From Parus major (taxonomy: Eukaryota > Chordata > Aves > Passeriformes > Paridae), in the NCBI RefSeq assembly GCF_001522545.3, contig NC_031769.1, positions 13,573,327 through 13,637,326 on the forward strand: 64,000 nucleotides of DNA. Reading direction: 5' to 3'. A model generated the notes under the pieces. That model made no database searches, was not told the DNA's origin, and saw only the letters and a program-made list of their open reading frames with translations. The first letter of the stretch is position 1. Each line of letters begins with the position of its first letter. Shown here in pieces: positions 35,251 to 47,500 of the stretch. The translations under genes were made by a program, and so were the position numbers.

Positions 35251-37016
35251 TTCTGTAAAGAAATAGTTCATATTTTGAAATATTTGCCCTGGAAAGAGAA
35301 AATTCCAAAGTGGAATTTTTCTATTAATTTCCAGGAAGAACATGGATGTAGAATCTTTATTTTTGACATAAAATGAAGAGGTTTCATGCCTTTCTACTTG
35401 GGAAGCTTCCACTATATGTATCCTTATTCTTTTCAGAAATAGACTTAGTAAGTGAAAGGACTTCATTCTTCACTTTTGCAACACTTTTTTGGGAAAACTG
35501 ATTAGTTTCAAAACAGGTACCTTTTCTAAAGCAATTCTTAGCTTTGAATTTTTACACGTACAAGAATTTTTAGCTTTTTACAAATAAGGATTTTTAAGTT
35601 TTATGTTTACTTATCATTCTGCATAATTCTACTGGAGAATTGACAAAACTAATTTCTAGATTCATTTTGCTTGATACAATGTAGGAAATTCAGGCACATA
35701 TCCTTGTATGTGTTATTCAGGTGGGCTTCTGCAGAGTACTTTGCTGCTTCACAAGTCCCTGCCTTCACATCTCTGCTTTGTCACAGATAGGCCTTGGGAG
35801 CGTATAAAGAACGAACAGGATAGGATGGCAGCACAAACCTTTTAAGGAGATTCAGAGACTGTGATGAAGATCTAAGAGGTAACAAATTCCTTCTGCCAAA
35901 AATATTGCATCACAAAAGAACATGTCTTGCTATTCCTCTGAAACTGCACTAAAGCCCACTGAGATGTCATCTCAAAATAATGGGAAGGTCCTTTTTCTCT
36001 ATCACAATAGCTCTAAAGAAGCTATTATTTTTTTATTTTTTTTAGTAAATAATAAGCTCAGTTGCAGGAGGAATATAAAACATCATGTTGCTCCTTCCAA
36101 AAGTGTTAGCATGTAATGCCAGTAGATTTGGGTTTATTTAATTTTGTGATTAAAGTTTCTATTGATTCCCCTGAAGCGTAGAATACATCAATGTCTTTGG
36201 TTTCAAAGGATCATTCAGTAGTACAGAAACAGAGGGCTCAACATGGATGCAGGTGCTTTATTTTAAATTTATGAAACTCCAGAGTGAATCCCCTGAGCGT
36301 CCTGTCAGCAATACCTTTCAATTGTGGAACTCAGCCTCTGTTGTCAAACTAAGTCACTTCAGTGCCTCCTACTTCACATGTTGGTTCTTCTTAACTGGAA
36401 AAAAGGCTTGGCTAGGAGTCAGTAGGAATTAATATTATTATATAGAAAGCTCTTAAGCCATCAAATGTATTCCATCAGAAGTTACTACAAATCATGTATG
36501 TTTATCCCTTCTCTGCCACTACAGTGTGGCAGCTTAACTACTGTCTCTGTTACTGCTTGGGTGATTGCATCCAGGACACTTGGGAACATGGAGTCTTCAC
36601 GAAGCTGTTTCAAACCAGCTGGGGGGAATGGCTGGTAAAAAGCAGATCCAGTGGAGATGAGGCAATGCTTTTTTGATGCCAGCTTCCCCTTTTTCATCAT
36701 AAGCCACAGCTGCACTGTTGCAAGAAGCAGGGTCAAACAGCAGTCCTCTCCTTAGAGGGGTCTGTGGGCCATGAAGGGCCCCAAAGCACCCCAAGACTCT
36801 TTCTGGGAACTCTCCATCAGAAGACTACACATGCCTCATAGTGTTGCATCACAAACAAAGAATTTCCTCCCTGGGGAGGGATCTGGGCATTCCCATGCCT
36901 TCATGAATGTGTGTAACCTGCAAAAGTCTTGGTTTGGTGGGCTGCCCCCCAAATGGATCAAGACTGGTACCATTACTGCAGGTCTTGTTGCTGGATCCAT
37001 GAGTAGTAATATCTTT
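35251..37016. other. non-coding stretch
   Basis: No gene or known repeat. Short frames around 36485-36794 overlap on both strands and look like chance. Confidence 0.55.
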
Positions 37017-37018
37017 CC

Positions 37019-37114
<96 letters not shown>

Positions 37115-37899
37115 NNNNNNNNNNNNNNNNNNNNNNNNNNNNNNNNNNNNNNNNNNNNNNNNNNNNNNNNNNNNNNNNNNNNNNNNNNNNNNNNNNNNNN
37201 NNNNNNNNNNNNNNNNNNNNNNNNNNNNNNNNNNNNNNNNNNNNNNNNNNNNNNNNNNNNNNNNNNNNNNNNNNNNNNNNNNNNNNNNNNNNNNNNNNNN
37301 NNNNNNNNNNNNNNNNNNNNNNNNNNNNNNNNNNNNNNNNNNNNNNNNNNNNNNNNNNNNNNNNNNNNNNNNNNNNNNNNNNNNNNNNNNNNNNNNNNNN
37401 NNNNNNNNNNNNNNNNNNNNNNNNNNNNNNNNNNNNNNNNNNNNNNNNNNNNNNNNNNNNNNNNNNNNNNNNNNNNNNNNNNNNNNNNNNNNNNNNNNNN
37501 NNNNNNNNNNNNNNNNNNNNNNNNNNNNNNNNNNNNNNNNNNNNNNNNNNNNNNNNNNNNNNNNNNNNNNNNNNNNNNNNNNNNNNNNNNNNNNNNNNNN
37601 NNNNNNNNNNNNNNNNNNNNNNNNNNNNNNNNNNNNNNNNNNNNNNNNNNNNNNNNNNNNNNNNNNNNNNNNNNNNNNNNNNNNNNNNNNNNNNNNNNNN
37701 NNNNNNNNNNNNNNNNNNNNNNNNNNNNNNNNNNNNNNNNNNNNNNNNNNNNNNNNNNNNNNNNNNNNNNNNNNNNNNNNNNNNNNNNNNNNNNNNNNNN
37801 NNNNNNNNNNNNNNNNNNNNNNNNNNNNNNNNNNNNNNNNNNNNNNNNNNNNNNNNNNNNNNNNNNNNNNNNNNNNNNNNNNNNNNNNNCTTTCTTTCC
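37017..37899 (+). repeat. (TTTC)n microsatellite interrupted by a 775-base assembly gap
   Basis: Regular TTTC units run from about 37017 to 37114, followed by Ns from 37115 to 37889, and the sequence resumes with ctttctttccc. The array therefore probably spans the gap. The long frames with runs of X over this region (36771-37904 plus, 36849-37973 minus) are artefacts of the repeat and the Ns. Confidence 0.95.
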
Positions 37900-38254
37900 C
37901 TTGAGTATTTTCTTTTTGATATTTTTATACTTTTATTGAGAAGAACCAAGATGGCCACATACTTCTTTTGCATTGCATTTAAATTGTATTAAAATAAATT
38001 TACCTCATGTATACACTGGTCATTTAGTATCATTTCACTCTAATTCACCCCAGAGGATTTATTAACCAAAGTCTCTGTTACCCTGCTTCAGAGTGTGTTG
38101 TTACTGCTACAGCATATTTCCCAGGAGAGGACAAGAGATCCTTTCTTTGGAGCCTATGAGGAGAGGTGGGGAGAATTGTAACCCCCCTAGGTTCAGTGTG
38201 GATGATGAAACCAAAGCCCTGGCCACTGGCAGACATATTTGTGACTTCTGTGAT

Positions 38255-38745
38255 CTCTAGAAGGACATAAACCTGCTAGAGTGGGTGCAGAGGAGGAACA
38301 CAAAAATGATCAGAAGGAAGGACCTCATCTATCAAGACAGGCTGAGACAATTGCAGGTTTTCAGCCTGGAGAAGAGAAGTCTCTGGGAACACCTTATTTC
38401 TGCCTTTCAACACTTACAGGAGCCCATTAAATAAAAGTGGAGAAAGGCTTTTTACTGGGGCTTGTAAGTGACAGGATAAGGTATAAAAGTTCTAAAGCAA
38501 AAGAGGATAGATTTAGTTTAGACAAAAGGAAAAAATTCTTTGCCATGAGGTTGGGGAGGCACTGGAATGGGTTGCCCAGAGAAGCTATGGATGTCTCTTT
38601 CCTGCAATATTCAAGGTCAGTGTGGATGGAGCAATCTGTTAGTGTGAAAGGTGTCCCTATCCATGGAGGGAGGGGGTGTGGTGGTGGTGGAACTAAATGA
38701 TCTTTAAAAGTCCCTTCCAACCCAAACTATTCTGTGATTCTATAA
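38255..38745 (+). mobile_element. CR1 LINE 3' end, about 490 bases
   Basis: The segment follows the CR1 3' untranslated region in order. First come ggctgagacaattgcagg and ttcagcctggagaagagaag, then gtgacaggataagg. Next are gacaaaaggaaaaaattctt, ggcactggaatgggttgccc and agagaagctatggatg. It ends with tgatctttaaaagtcccttc and caacccaaactattctgtg, closing on the ATTCTGTG/ATTCTAT terminus. No ORF2 reading frame remains. The left edge is approximate. Plus orientation. Confidence 0.92.
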
Positions 38746-41526
38746 ACCCATAAATATATTCAATTAATTTATGGCTACAGAATTTCAAACAAAGCTACTC
38801 ATCCAACTTACACACATGTTTTTCCCTCAGGGTTTTTTGTATAGCTGCACATTTCAACAACAAACATATTGGCAGCCTTACATGGGGAAATCATTACAGC
38901 CCACTCACCCTTGAGTGCATGTGCATAATTCCTGGTGTGTCATGAGGAAAGAAGACCATATACGATTTGTGAATTAATAAATGACATAGGTAGAAAATAT
39001 TTTCACAGAAAATACAGCCCAAATCCCCTAGAGTACTTGAAATCTCTTTTGTGTAAACAGAGAAAGAGCCAAAGAAGGAATTGAATTCACAGAAGAGAAC
39101 TCCAGATAAAAATGGAACAGAATTTACCTGAATTCATATATTAGTTTATTAGTGGAGGGTTTTTTTCAGGCAGGAAGGATGTTGTCTAATAGCCTCTTTG
39201 ACAAGCACCTCTGTGATCAGCTCCTGTTTCCACTTTAGAAAGAGACTCCACATCTAAGTGGTTTGTAAAGGGTTAATCAATTATTAATAATGTCTGAATA
39301 CATAATAGACACAAGGGGCTATGCCACAGCTGGATGTAAACATGCCAATATAAGGTGCTTGAGTTAGGGAGGGATAAAAGCAACCTGTTGACTCAGTGGT
39401 TTGCTTATACCCTGAAACAGCTACGGAATTGTTAGGAAACCTTTGAACATGTTTCGTAGCTAGATCCTTGGTAGAACATGTAATCCTTTCTTCTTTTATT
39501 TTTATTCATCTATTGTTTTTCAACATTAAAATGGTAGCACATTATAAGACAAGTTTGCAAAACTGTAAGTGTAAAAACAACCAACAGAGGGAATATATTT
39601 GCAGGAGGAGCCAAGCAACTGTGACGTGTCCCAGTCTGGGAGAGTTGACAGCATGTGAAGGCTTCTCCTCAGTAAAAGAAACATGCCAAAAGAATTCAAC
39701 AAACACAGATGATCTTCGTTTTTGCTACAAGGGTGGCCATTCCTTTTGACCCTACGAGCCATGTGCCCGAATCTTTCTGTGGCTGAGAGCCATAAGGCAC
39801 ACACCTCAGAGACCCGAAAGGAAAGGGGCCTCCAGGAGAGTTTCAGAGGCAGGAAACACTAACTGCTCCCCAGGGCCCCGCTGTCACAGCCGAGCCAGGG
39901 TGGTCTGCAGTGACCGCTCCTCTCACTTCCCCAGTGCCCCCCTCCATGGCAATTTCAGCCTCCTTGCCTGTGATTGCCAGGGCTCTGCCTCACACAGCAG
40001 TGCAGCTCCCTCACAGACCTGCCCATGCCATTGCCCTGCTTCTCCCAGGCTGGACCACAGCAGGGGAGCCACATTCCCAATGCTTGCCTTGAGCCACTGC
40101 TATTCTACAAGAACAAAACCAGAAAGTAAATTGGACAAAAGGAAAATTGTGATTGCTTTGCTGACCTTAGCTGTTATGCAGTCTTTATCAGTTTGTCCCA
40201 CCTATCTATTTGTTACTGTGTGTAGATTAAATGACTTCTTTAAAGCAGGAATTCTGCTTTCACAGTGTGGTCATTGCAATTGCTAAACAAATGGATAAAA
40301 AACTAACACAAATCCTTGTATGTAAATAAATCTATCAAGCAGTCACATCCACCTAACTGACTAGTACCCCTCAAAAATCCTCAAAAAAAAAACTCCTTAG
40401 GAGTTTTTCCTGAGATGTTTTGGGACACTATTTCTATTGTGGCTTTTAAAATGGGTTTGTTCCATTCTCAGTTCATGTTCAAACCACCAACAACTGGTAA
40501 ATAATATTATTTTTATTATAGTCTTAAACCAGCATGTTTTAGTGCACAAATGCCGTGTCTCTTTTTAAGCATAGGCAGAATATTTCCATCCTGCCAGGCT
40601 TAATTCCAGATATCTTAACCCCACATAAACCTCACCACTCTTCACTGGAACACCACAGAAACCCCTAACAAGCAGTCAGGGAAACATTTGTTCCTCCTTT
40701 CCACTTCAAGACTGTCTGATCATTCAGGATCCATCATGAGTGTTTCCTGGCTGTCTTTGCCTTACACATGAACAATGTTTTGACAGGTACTTTCCCCTTC
40801 TCTTTTTTCCCCCTTTTTTTACCAGCATCAGTGCACTTTGTCAGCAAGCAATTTAGGCCAATCTCACAAATAGTTTAGTTTATTGCTTATTAAATTAAAT
40901 GATGTAAGGGACCACTCCAAGCAGGGTCGATTTAAATAGACAGCCAAGTCTGTAACCTCAAGGGACTTGGATTGGGTTGAGGGAAAGCACCAAGCAGTGT
41001 GGGCTCCCAAAGATTGCTGCCAGGTGGACTACAGATGTTCGGATTCAGTCCACTTGCATGGTGTTCACCTTGGGAGATGCTAATTTGCTCCTGTACACAC
41101 AGAAAATTAGCATGTGTATACACAACCACCCTGCAAAGGCCTCTCTCTGGTTCTGCTTTATGAAACCTTGAGGTTTATAGGTAGAGTAAAATGGCTTTGT
41201 AGGAAGCCACAGCACTGCCTGTATCAGTCCTGAGTTTGACTTTGTTTAGTCAGCTATCTCAGAAAAAACCCACCACGTCCCTTGCTATAGATGGAAGCTG
41301 CACATGCAGCTGTGGTCACTGTCTTGCAGCTGTTAAATGAAGAAATACCATGTAAACACTTGGTCTGGTTTCAAAAGACCTAAAAACACTGGCCAAGAAA
41401 AATGGTACATCACGGTGCTGCTTGGCTATTTGCCAAGACAAAGAAACTTGTAGATTTCTAGGGACAAGAGGCCATGTGAAAGGAATTTTCCTCCTTTCAA
41501 AGGCACATCAAAATGTACCACTTGGA
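38746..41526. other. non-coding stretch with a GC-rich patch
   Basis: Mostly AT-rich. A patch at about 39740-40095 is GC-richer with several CpG and a 128-codon plus-strand frame (39900-40286) that I judge chance. No repeat is recognised. Confidence 0.5.
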
Positions 41527-41553
41527 TTATTTATTTATTTATTTATTTATTTA
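41527..41553 (+). repeat. (TTTA)n microsatellite
   Basis: About six consecutive TTTA units within AT-rich DNA. Confidence 0.9.
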
Positions 41554-44500
41554 GTAAGTGCTCTTGGCACAGTTTTAATTGATCACTAATGCAGTATCAG
41601 CATTACACTCACGTTACTTAAAGACCAACCCAGAAAACAAGGCAAATACGACTGTAAGTCTGAGGTGCAACATAGAAGAGAAAGGGAGAATTATTCACAC
41701 ACAGAATAAAAAGTAGATGGATAAGAGTCCCTAAAAACTAATTAAAGATAAAAGTTTATAGGGAGGAAAGGATTATTCTGTGGTGAGAGCTTAAGGGAAA
41801 AAGCTATTGGAGTAATTTTATTTTTTTTTCTGACTCAAGCTTAGACATTGGCACTGGTATGTCCACAGGAGAAAATGGTGTGCTGCAGAGCAAAGGTTTA
41901 CTCTCACTCCATAACCTACCTCAAATCCCCAGTGCAACAATAGGCACAACACTCTGCTAATGGCAAATATTAATTTGGAGATGGGCTTTCCTCACTACCT
42001 GAGCTAATGCATATGTGTTCCCCCGAGGAGCTGCTCCCCAACCTCCTTTCACAAGCTGCAAAAAAGAGACAATTCCAGTGCATCATTTGCATCACGAATA
42101 ATCACATGAGTACCAGGAAACTGTCTTTAGAGTCAATTGAAAAATTCATTAGAAATGCAGAACAAAATAATATGCCTTCTCATGGCTTTTGTTTGGCTGT
42201 TAACCAAAATGAGAGGTTGTTTAAAAAGCCAGGCAAAGGGATATTGGACACCCAAAAAGAGATCAGGTCCTTTGGGGACAATTATATTTTCTTTATTCTA
42301 AAGCATCTTCTGTAGTTAGCTGTGCAAAATGTCTGGCTTGGGCCAGCTCCTGGGCTTGTTTATGTACTGGAGACTGGAGCCAAACTCTCCTGACAGGAAA
42401 TGAGTGAGACTGCAAGGAGAGCATTTTGACAATACAATAGAAACTCATAAGTTCTGGTAACCATGCTATTTTATTGGTTTATTTTTTTTAATATTGATAC
42501 TATATTAAAGGTCAAAGGTACATTAGATGTTAGGAGAAATAAATATGCTGGTGAACAGATAAATCCTATGGAACTCCCAGTAATTAACAAGGTCCATATG
42601 TATAGTTCATTCATAAGAGAATAAACTTTTTTCCTCCAATCTGAACAGACAAATCCTTTTTTTGCTAAATCCATATGCAGGGTTTATGAGCTAAACCTCA
42701 CTGCCCTTTCTCAAGGGAAACTCCCATTGAACTTAGGGGGAGTTTCCTCTGAGTAAGACTTTGGCCTGTTACTTTGGCAGCCTTTCCACTGCCCTTGAAA
42801 ATTCTCTTCTTCTTAAGACACCCTAAAATTCAGTTCTGACTCGATACTGACCACGCTTCTGTGAGCAGAGGACATGCTGTCAGGTCCTTTTGCCTGGTTC
42901 TTGGAAACAACATTTCCATTTCTAGTAGATTTTCCTGGTCACATTCCTCTGCATGTACAAACCTAATGGAGGAAGTTGAGCTTCCTGTGGGCATTAGTCT
43001 GAAATAGCATCTGAGGACTGGAAGAAGTGATTTTATTACAGACTTAGTCCCAAGCTCTAGAAATCAAGGGATTACAGTTCATTTGCAGTAGAGAACTGAG
43101 AAAGATGTTTGTCCTGCTCGCAGTATGAGCCAGATAGTTTGTGCCAAGAATGGGCCACAGATCTTTGATACGAGAAAGAGGTTAAAGCCAAAGGTGTCAG
43201 AGCACATGGTTACCTGCATTGCATCTCATATGAAATATGCTCAGGAATTAGGAGATTGTTATGAAGGCAAAATGCCATTTTGAACTGAGGCTAAATGCTG
43301 ATTAAAGGAAGCTGAATGCTTCATGCAATGATCCCACTCCCAAACATATCCTGCATTTGCATTACCTCTTTACTCTAGCAAGCTTCTTTGGCTGCATCAT
43401 AATTGCAGGAAAGTTATTCCTTTCAAAGTGCTCCTCTCAGATGCTGAAGAATCAGGACCAGTTGGCAGTCTCACTGGCCCCCCTGAATTCCCCAGAGCAG
43501 AACTGAGCTGAGCTGGTACCCCAGCCTTCAGCTGCTGGCCCTTCAGAGCCCCCTAACTGTGACTCTGAACTTGTCTTGGAGAAGTCAATCAACAACTGAA
43601 TTTATAAAAATTAATTTGAAGATCAAAATCAATATGGCATCAAACATTCTAGCAAAGAATTTTAAGTGATGACATTAGCCCTGGTCTTCAGGGGCAGTTA
43701 AAGATTTCTTAAAATACCCTTCAGAGGTGTCCTGTTCTGTGAAGAGCTTTAAAAAGGTAAGCCTACATGTTTTGGATGACATGATTTTTTACCTGAGGAA
43801 CAAGTCATGTCTCTCACCAGAAGCATCACAAGGGCCCATGCTGAGGCTGAGTGTTAATTGCCCCTTTTGCTTTCCCTGTGAGCACTTGCATCATCAAGGC
43901 CACTGGGATGACTGTTGTCAGAGCCTGGGAGGGGAAACAAGGGAGTGAGCCATGACTCCCATGTTGAGAAGTTCCTTTGAAGGTCTGCCAGTCTAGGATT
44001 TTTCACACAACATTTTTTTCTAAAAAGAATCCAAAGGTAATATATTACAGAGCGTACAAGGTATTTTATGCTTTGTGGTGTGATGATCAAAAGATGTTAT
44101 CGTTCTGTTTCACATGTTTGCAGACAGTTAGTTGTTACTCTCAGTAAGTTACAGGCAGCTTTTTTTTCCCTTGAATATGAAAACTTCATCTTGTTAAAGG
44201 GTTGTTTGCAGCTGAATGCACAAAGGAAAGGAGAAGAGGCTTTTTGCCTTTCTGCCTCCTCTTTCTATCTTGTCCAGGACCATCCTCAGATTCTCCAATA
44301 TGAATACTGACATTGGGAGAAACACTGGGAAATAGAGGCAAAAATGCAGGTTGCCTTTCTGATTAGTATTTACAGCATCCACTCATGAAATTTGGATGGA
44401 ATATCCCAAGGACTTAGGGTGACACAGCTCTGAGTTCCCCAGAAAACAGCAAATATTTAAGTGTTTGTGCAATCCATTGCTGTATAACCAGGGCAGTCCT

Positions 44501-47500
44501 CCTCCAAGGCTGATATCCTGACAGACACTTTGGCTTGTGAGTAATCATAAAAGAGGCCAAACCCTTTCCATTAGTCTGAAATCATCAGAAATTTTTGATT
44601 TACAGGATCCTTTGTTCTGTTTTTTGTGTTGTCTTTATTTCCTTTAGGTTCCTTTATGTTCCATATGGTATCTAAATGAAAATGTTGTGAGAGGCAAGTC
44701 TGGTAGTATAGCTCAGATGGCAAAGAGTGAAGGTAAATCCCAATAAAAAAGCCAGGCACATCTCAGACTGATGCCTAATCTTGACTAGATTTTTAGTATT
44801 TCTTTTGAAAATTTCCACTTTGCATCTCAGGAAACAGTTCTTGCATTTTGTTCTTTAAATGGAAAAGCCATTGGTTAAAATAAATCTTAAAACAACAAAA
44901 AACCGATAGCAACAACATCAGCAAAAAAAGATGCATTGGTAACACAATATTAAACAATTATTCTATTGGCACACCTTCATAATGGTTTCTTTATGCAAAC
45001 TTTATAGTCTTCAGACTGTTTCCTTATTCTGTTATTTCCAGTACATTTATTTCAATAAAAGCATCTATAAATCTTTTAAATAATTCTGAAGATTGGTCCT
45101 TATTCTCATTATTTAGGATGTGCTGTTAAATAGACAGCTTGCATCAGCTTCTAGTGGATGGCATAAATGGAGCATCCTCCTCTTCAAGATACCCTGTTTG
45201 TAAAACCTGTATAAATACTTACTCTTTATGCTACACTTCAGTGCCTTATTTTGTTTTCTGCAGAGACCCTCTTTTTATATTTTTGGACAGATGAAGAAAA
45301 AACCAGAGAACTGGATAAATTGCTTTAAATAAATGTGAACTGACCAGATCCATTACTGATCTCGAACTGAAAAAAAGTTTAAATCCTTTTACAAGTTTAC
45401 ATAAAAGAGTTTGTATTCTACTTTCTCATTGAATCCAGTCCTATAATGAGTAAGCTGTTTGTACACCTATCTAGTCACAACCCAGCAACCCTGCAACATT
45501 TCAGAAGGCTCTGTGGTGGCAGGATTTCTACTAGTTTCCACTCCATATCTTCTAAATTTGTAGAAATATTTTGGACATCCAGATCTGGAGATACGGACAG
45601 AGGTAATCTGAGCTGTGGGCAAAATTGGCGGGTAAATTTCACATTATGGCCTGAGTCCCATCTCTAGGTTTGAGGCTTGTTTGTCATCAAACCAGAAGGG
45701 TGATAATATCATGCTAAATATACTTCAACTTCTATCTCAGCAATTTCAGTACCATAATATTTGTATAATAGCAAAATTTGCATTGTTTTCTTGTCTTCTC
45801 TAAGTCTTCAAAGCATTTGTGGGATTTATTATTATCATTATTCTGCTTTGGTATTTTATCTGTCTCCCCATCTTTCTTTGTTTTGCTGAGAATGAAAAAG
45901 TGAATCAGATGCAATAAGTTTTGTTTTTGCCTTCGAAACTTATGAGATCTGCAATCACACTCACCTTTTTCAGAAGAGAACATTGCAATATTTGGCCATA
46001 TGTTAAGAGGATTCTGTGACTTGCTGAACTTTAACAGAAATGTCAGCTTCCCTAATCAAAGTATGTGTCAGAGTTGCTCTTTCAAATGCTGGAGATACCA
46101 TCTCAAACACTTCATTTATGGTGTCAGAATTGGGAAAAGGATCTGCTTAAGTTTGCTAAAGCCATTAGGAACCATAACCTTAATGTTGTGTTGTTGGTAT
46201 TGTCCTATTTATCTCAGTAACTTTTGCCTCTTAGAAAAGTATCTAGATGACAAAGATATTTTCTCTAAAGATCTTTAACCTGTTGTGTTGCATGTGAACT
46301 GCAGAGCAAGCTTGCAATAAAGTATACTAAAAGATGTGGTTTCTCATACCCTTTACATAAGCATTAGCCTAATATTGCTGAAGTCTGTCACTGTGAATGG
46401 AACTGCTCTGTGAATAGCTGCAAAAAAAAAAGATTGGAAATATATCAGTGAAGCCTTGTTTTCCCCTAAAAAGTGGACACTGGAGCTATACCAGGGTATC
46501 TTTGCATGATGTTGTTTAGCTCTCCTGGCTAGTCCCTGGAAGTAGGAGGCTAGCAGCAGACACAGTCCATTTTGCAAGGATAAATTGCCCTGAGCTGTGC
46601 TCAGAATATAAGCTCAAGAAGTTTTAAAATGGTAAATTTAAGGGCATGATGGTGTTTTCCCCTGAGTCTTTTCAATTTTTATTGAAATCAGTATGTGTGA
46701 AAGCTGCTCAGATCCTTAACAGTTTCCTTTTGAATTTATGAGTTTGCATACTAAAAGCAGTTTTACATATATCTTCCTTTTAATTCACATGGGAAAGATA
46801 TTCACTAAACACTTTATTTCTTTTTTTTCTCATGGGAGAGAGAGCTGCTGTACTCATCTGTACCTATGTTTTTGTTAACTCTTCAAAAATCTAAGCTGAA
46901 CATAGATTTTGCACCTTTCACTCAGGAAGAAATCCAAAGGAAACATGGATGCATTTAAACCAACCACAGCACATAAACTGGATTTTAAGATTTTAATGGA
47001 AAAGCAGCCCTGTCCTTTGACAGAAAGTCTTCCCACTCATGACAAAAATAGAGCTGCAGTTTATTGAGAGTAGTTTTAAACAGAAGCATTTTTAGTCAAA
47101 TATTCACCTGTTAAAGAAGTAGTCCAGTTTCATTAAAAACAACATAAAGAAAATGTAAAATGCTTTGATACCTTGTTTTCTACACTACTTTTCCTTTTAC
47201 ATGTGTGGACTGTGTATTGTAACATTTATAGAAGAAAAATAAAAATAAGTCTCTGTAATAGTGATTATGTCCAGGGTTTTGAACAAATAGTAACAATTGT
47301 CAATGTTTTGCAATAAGCCAAGCCACATCAAAAGGCTATTTTTGAAATAACATTTTGGAAAGGTCTTTCATTATTAGGTCCACCAGGCCTATAACCTGGT
47401 CAAGGTCCTGATAGAGGCAATGACCCTGGTCTGTCCATAAAAGACCAAAGATCCTCCAGGGTGCTTCTATGCAGCAGTCACTGAGGTGCGTACAAGCATG

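Noticed and set aside
36771..37973. Frames of 374-377 codons on both strands
   Set aside because: They consist of the TTTC repeat and untranslated Ns; no real sequence supports them.
38427..38720. Overlapping 87- and 97-codon frames
   Set aside because: They lie inside the CR1 3' untranslated region and have no coding role.
41999..42055. Minus-strand 57-base segment between TCTCTTTTTTGCAG and GTAGTG
   Set aside because: The acceptor is very good, but the donor is weak and its best-looking frame (phase 0-0) does not fit the neighbouring candidates.
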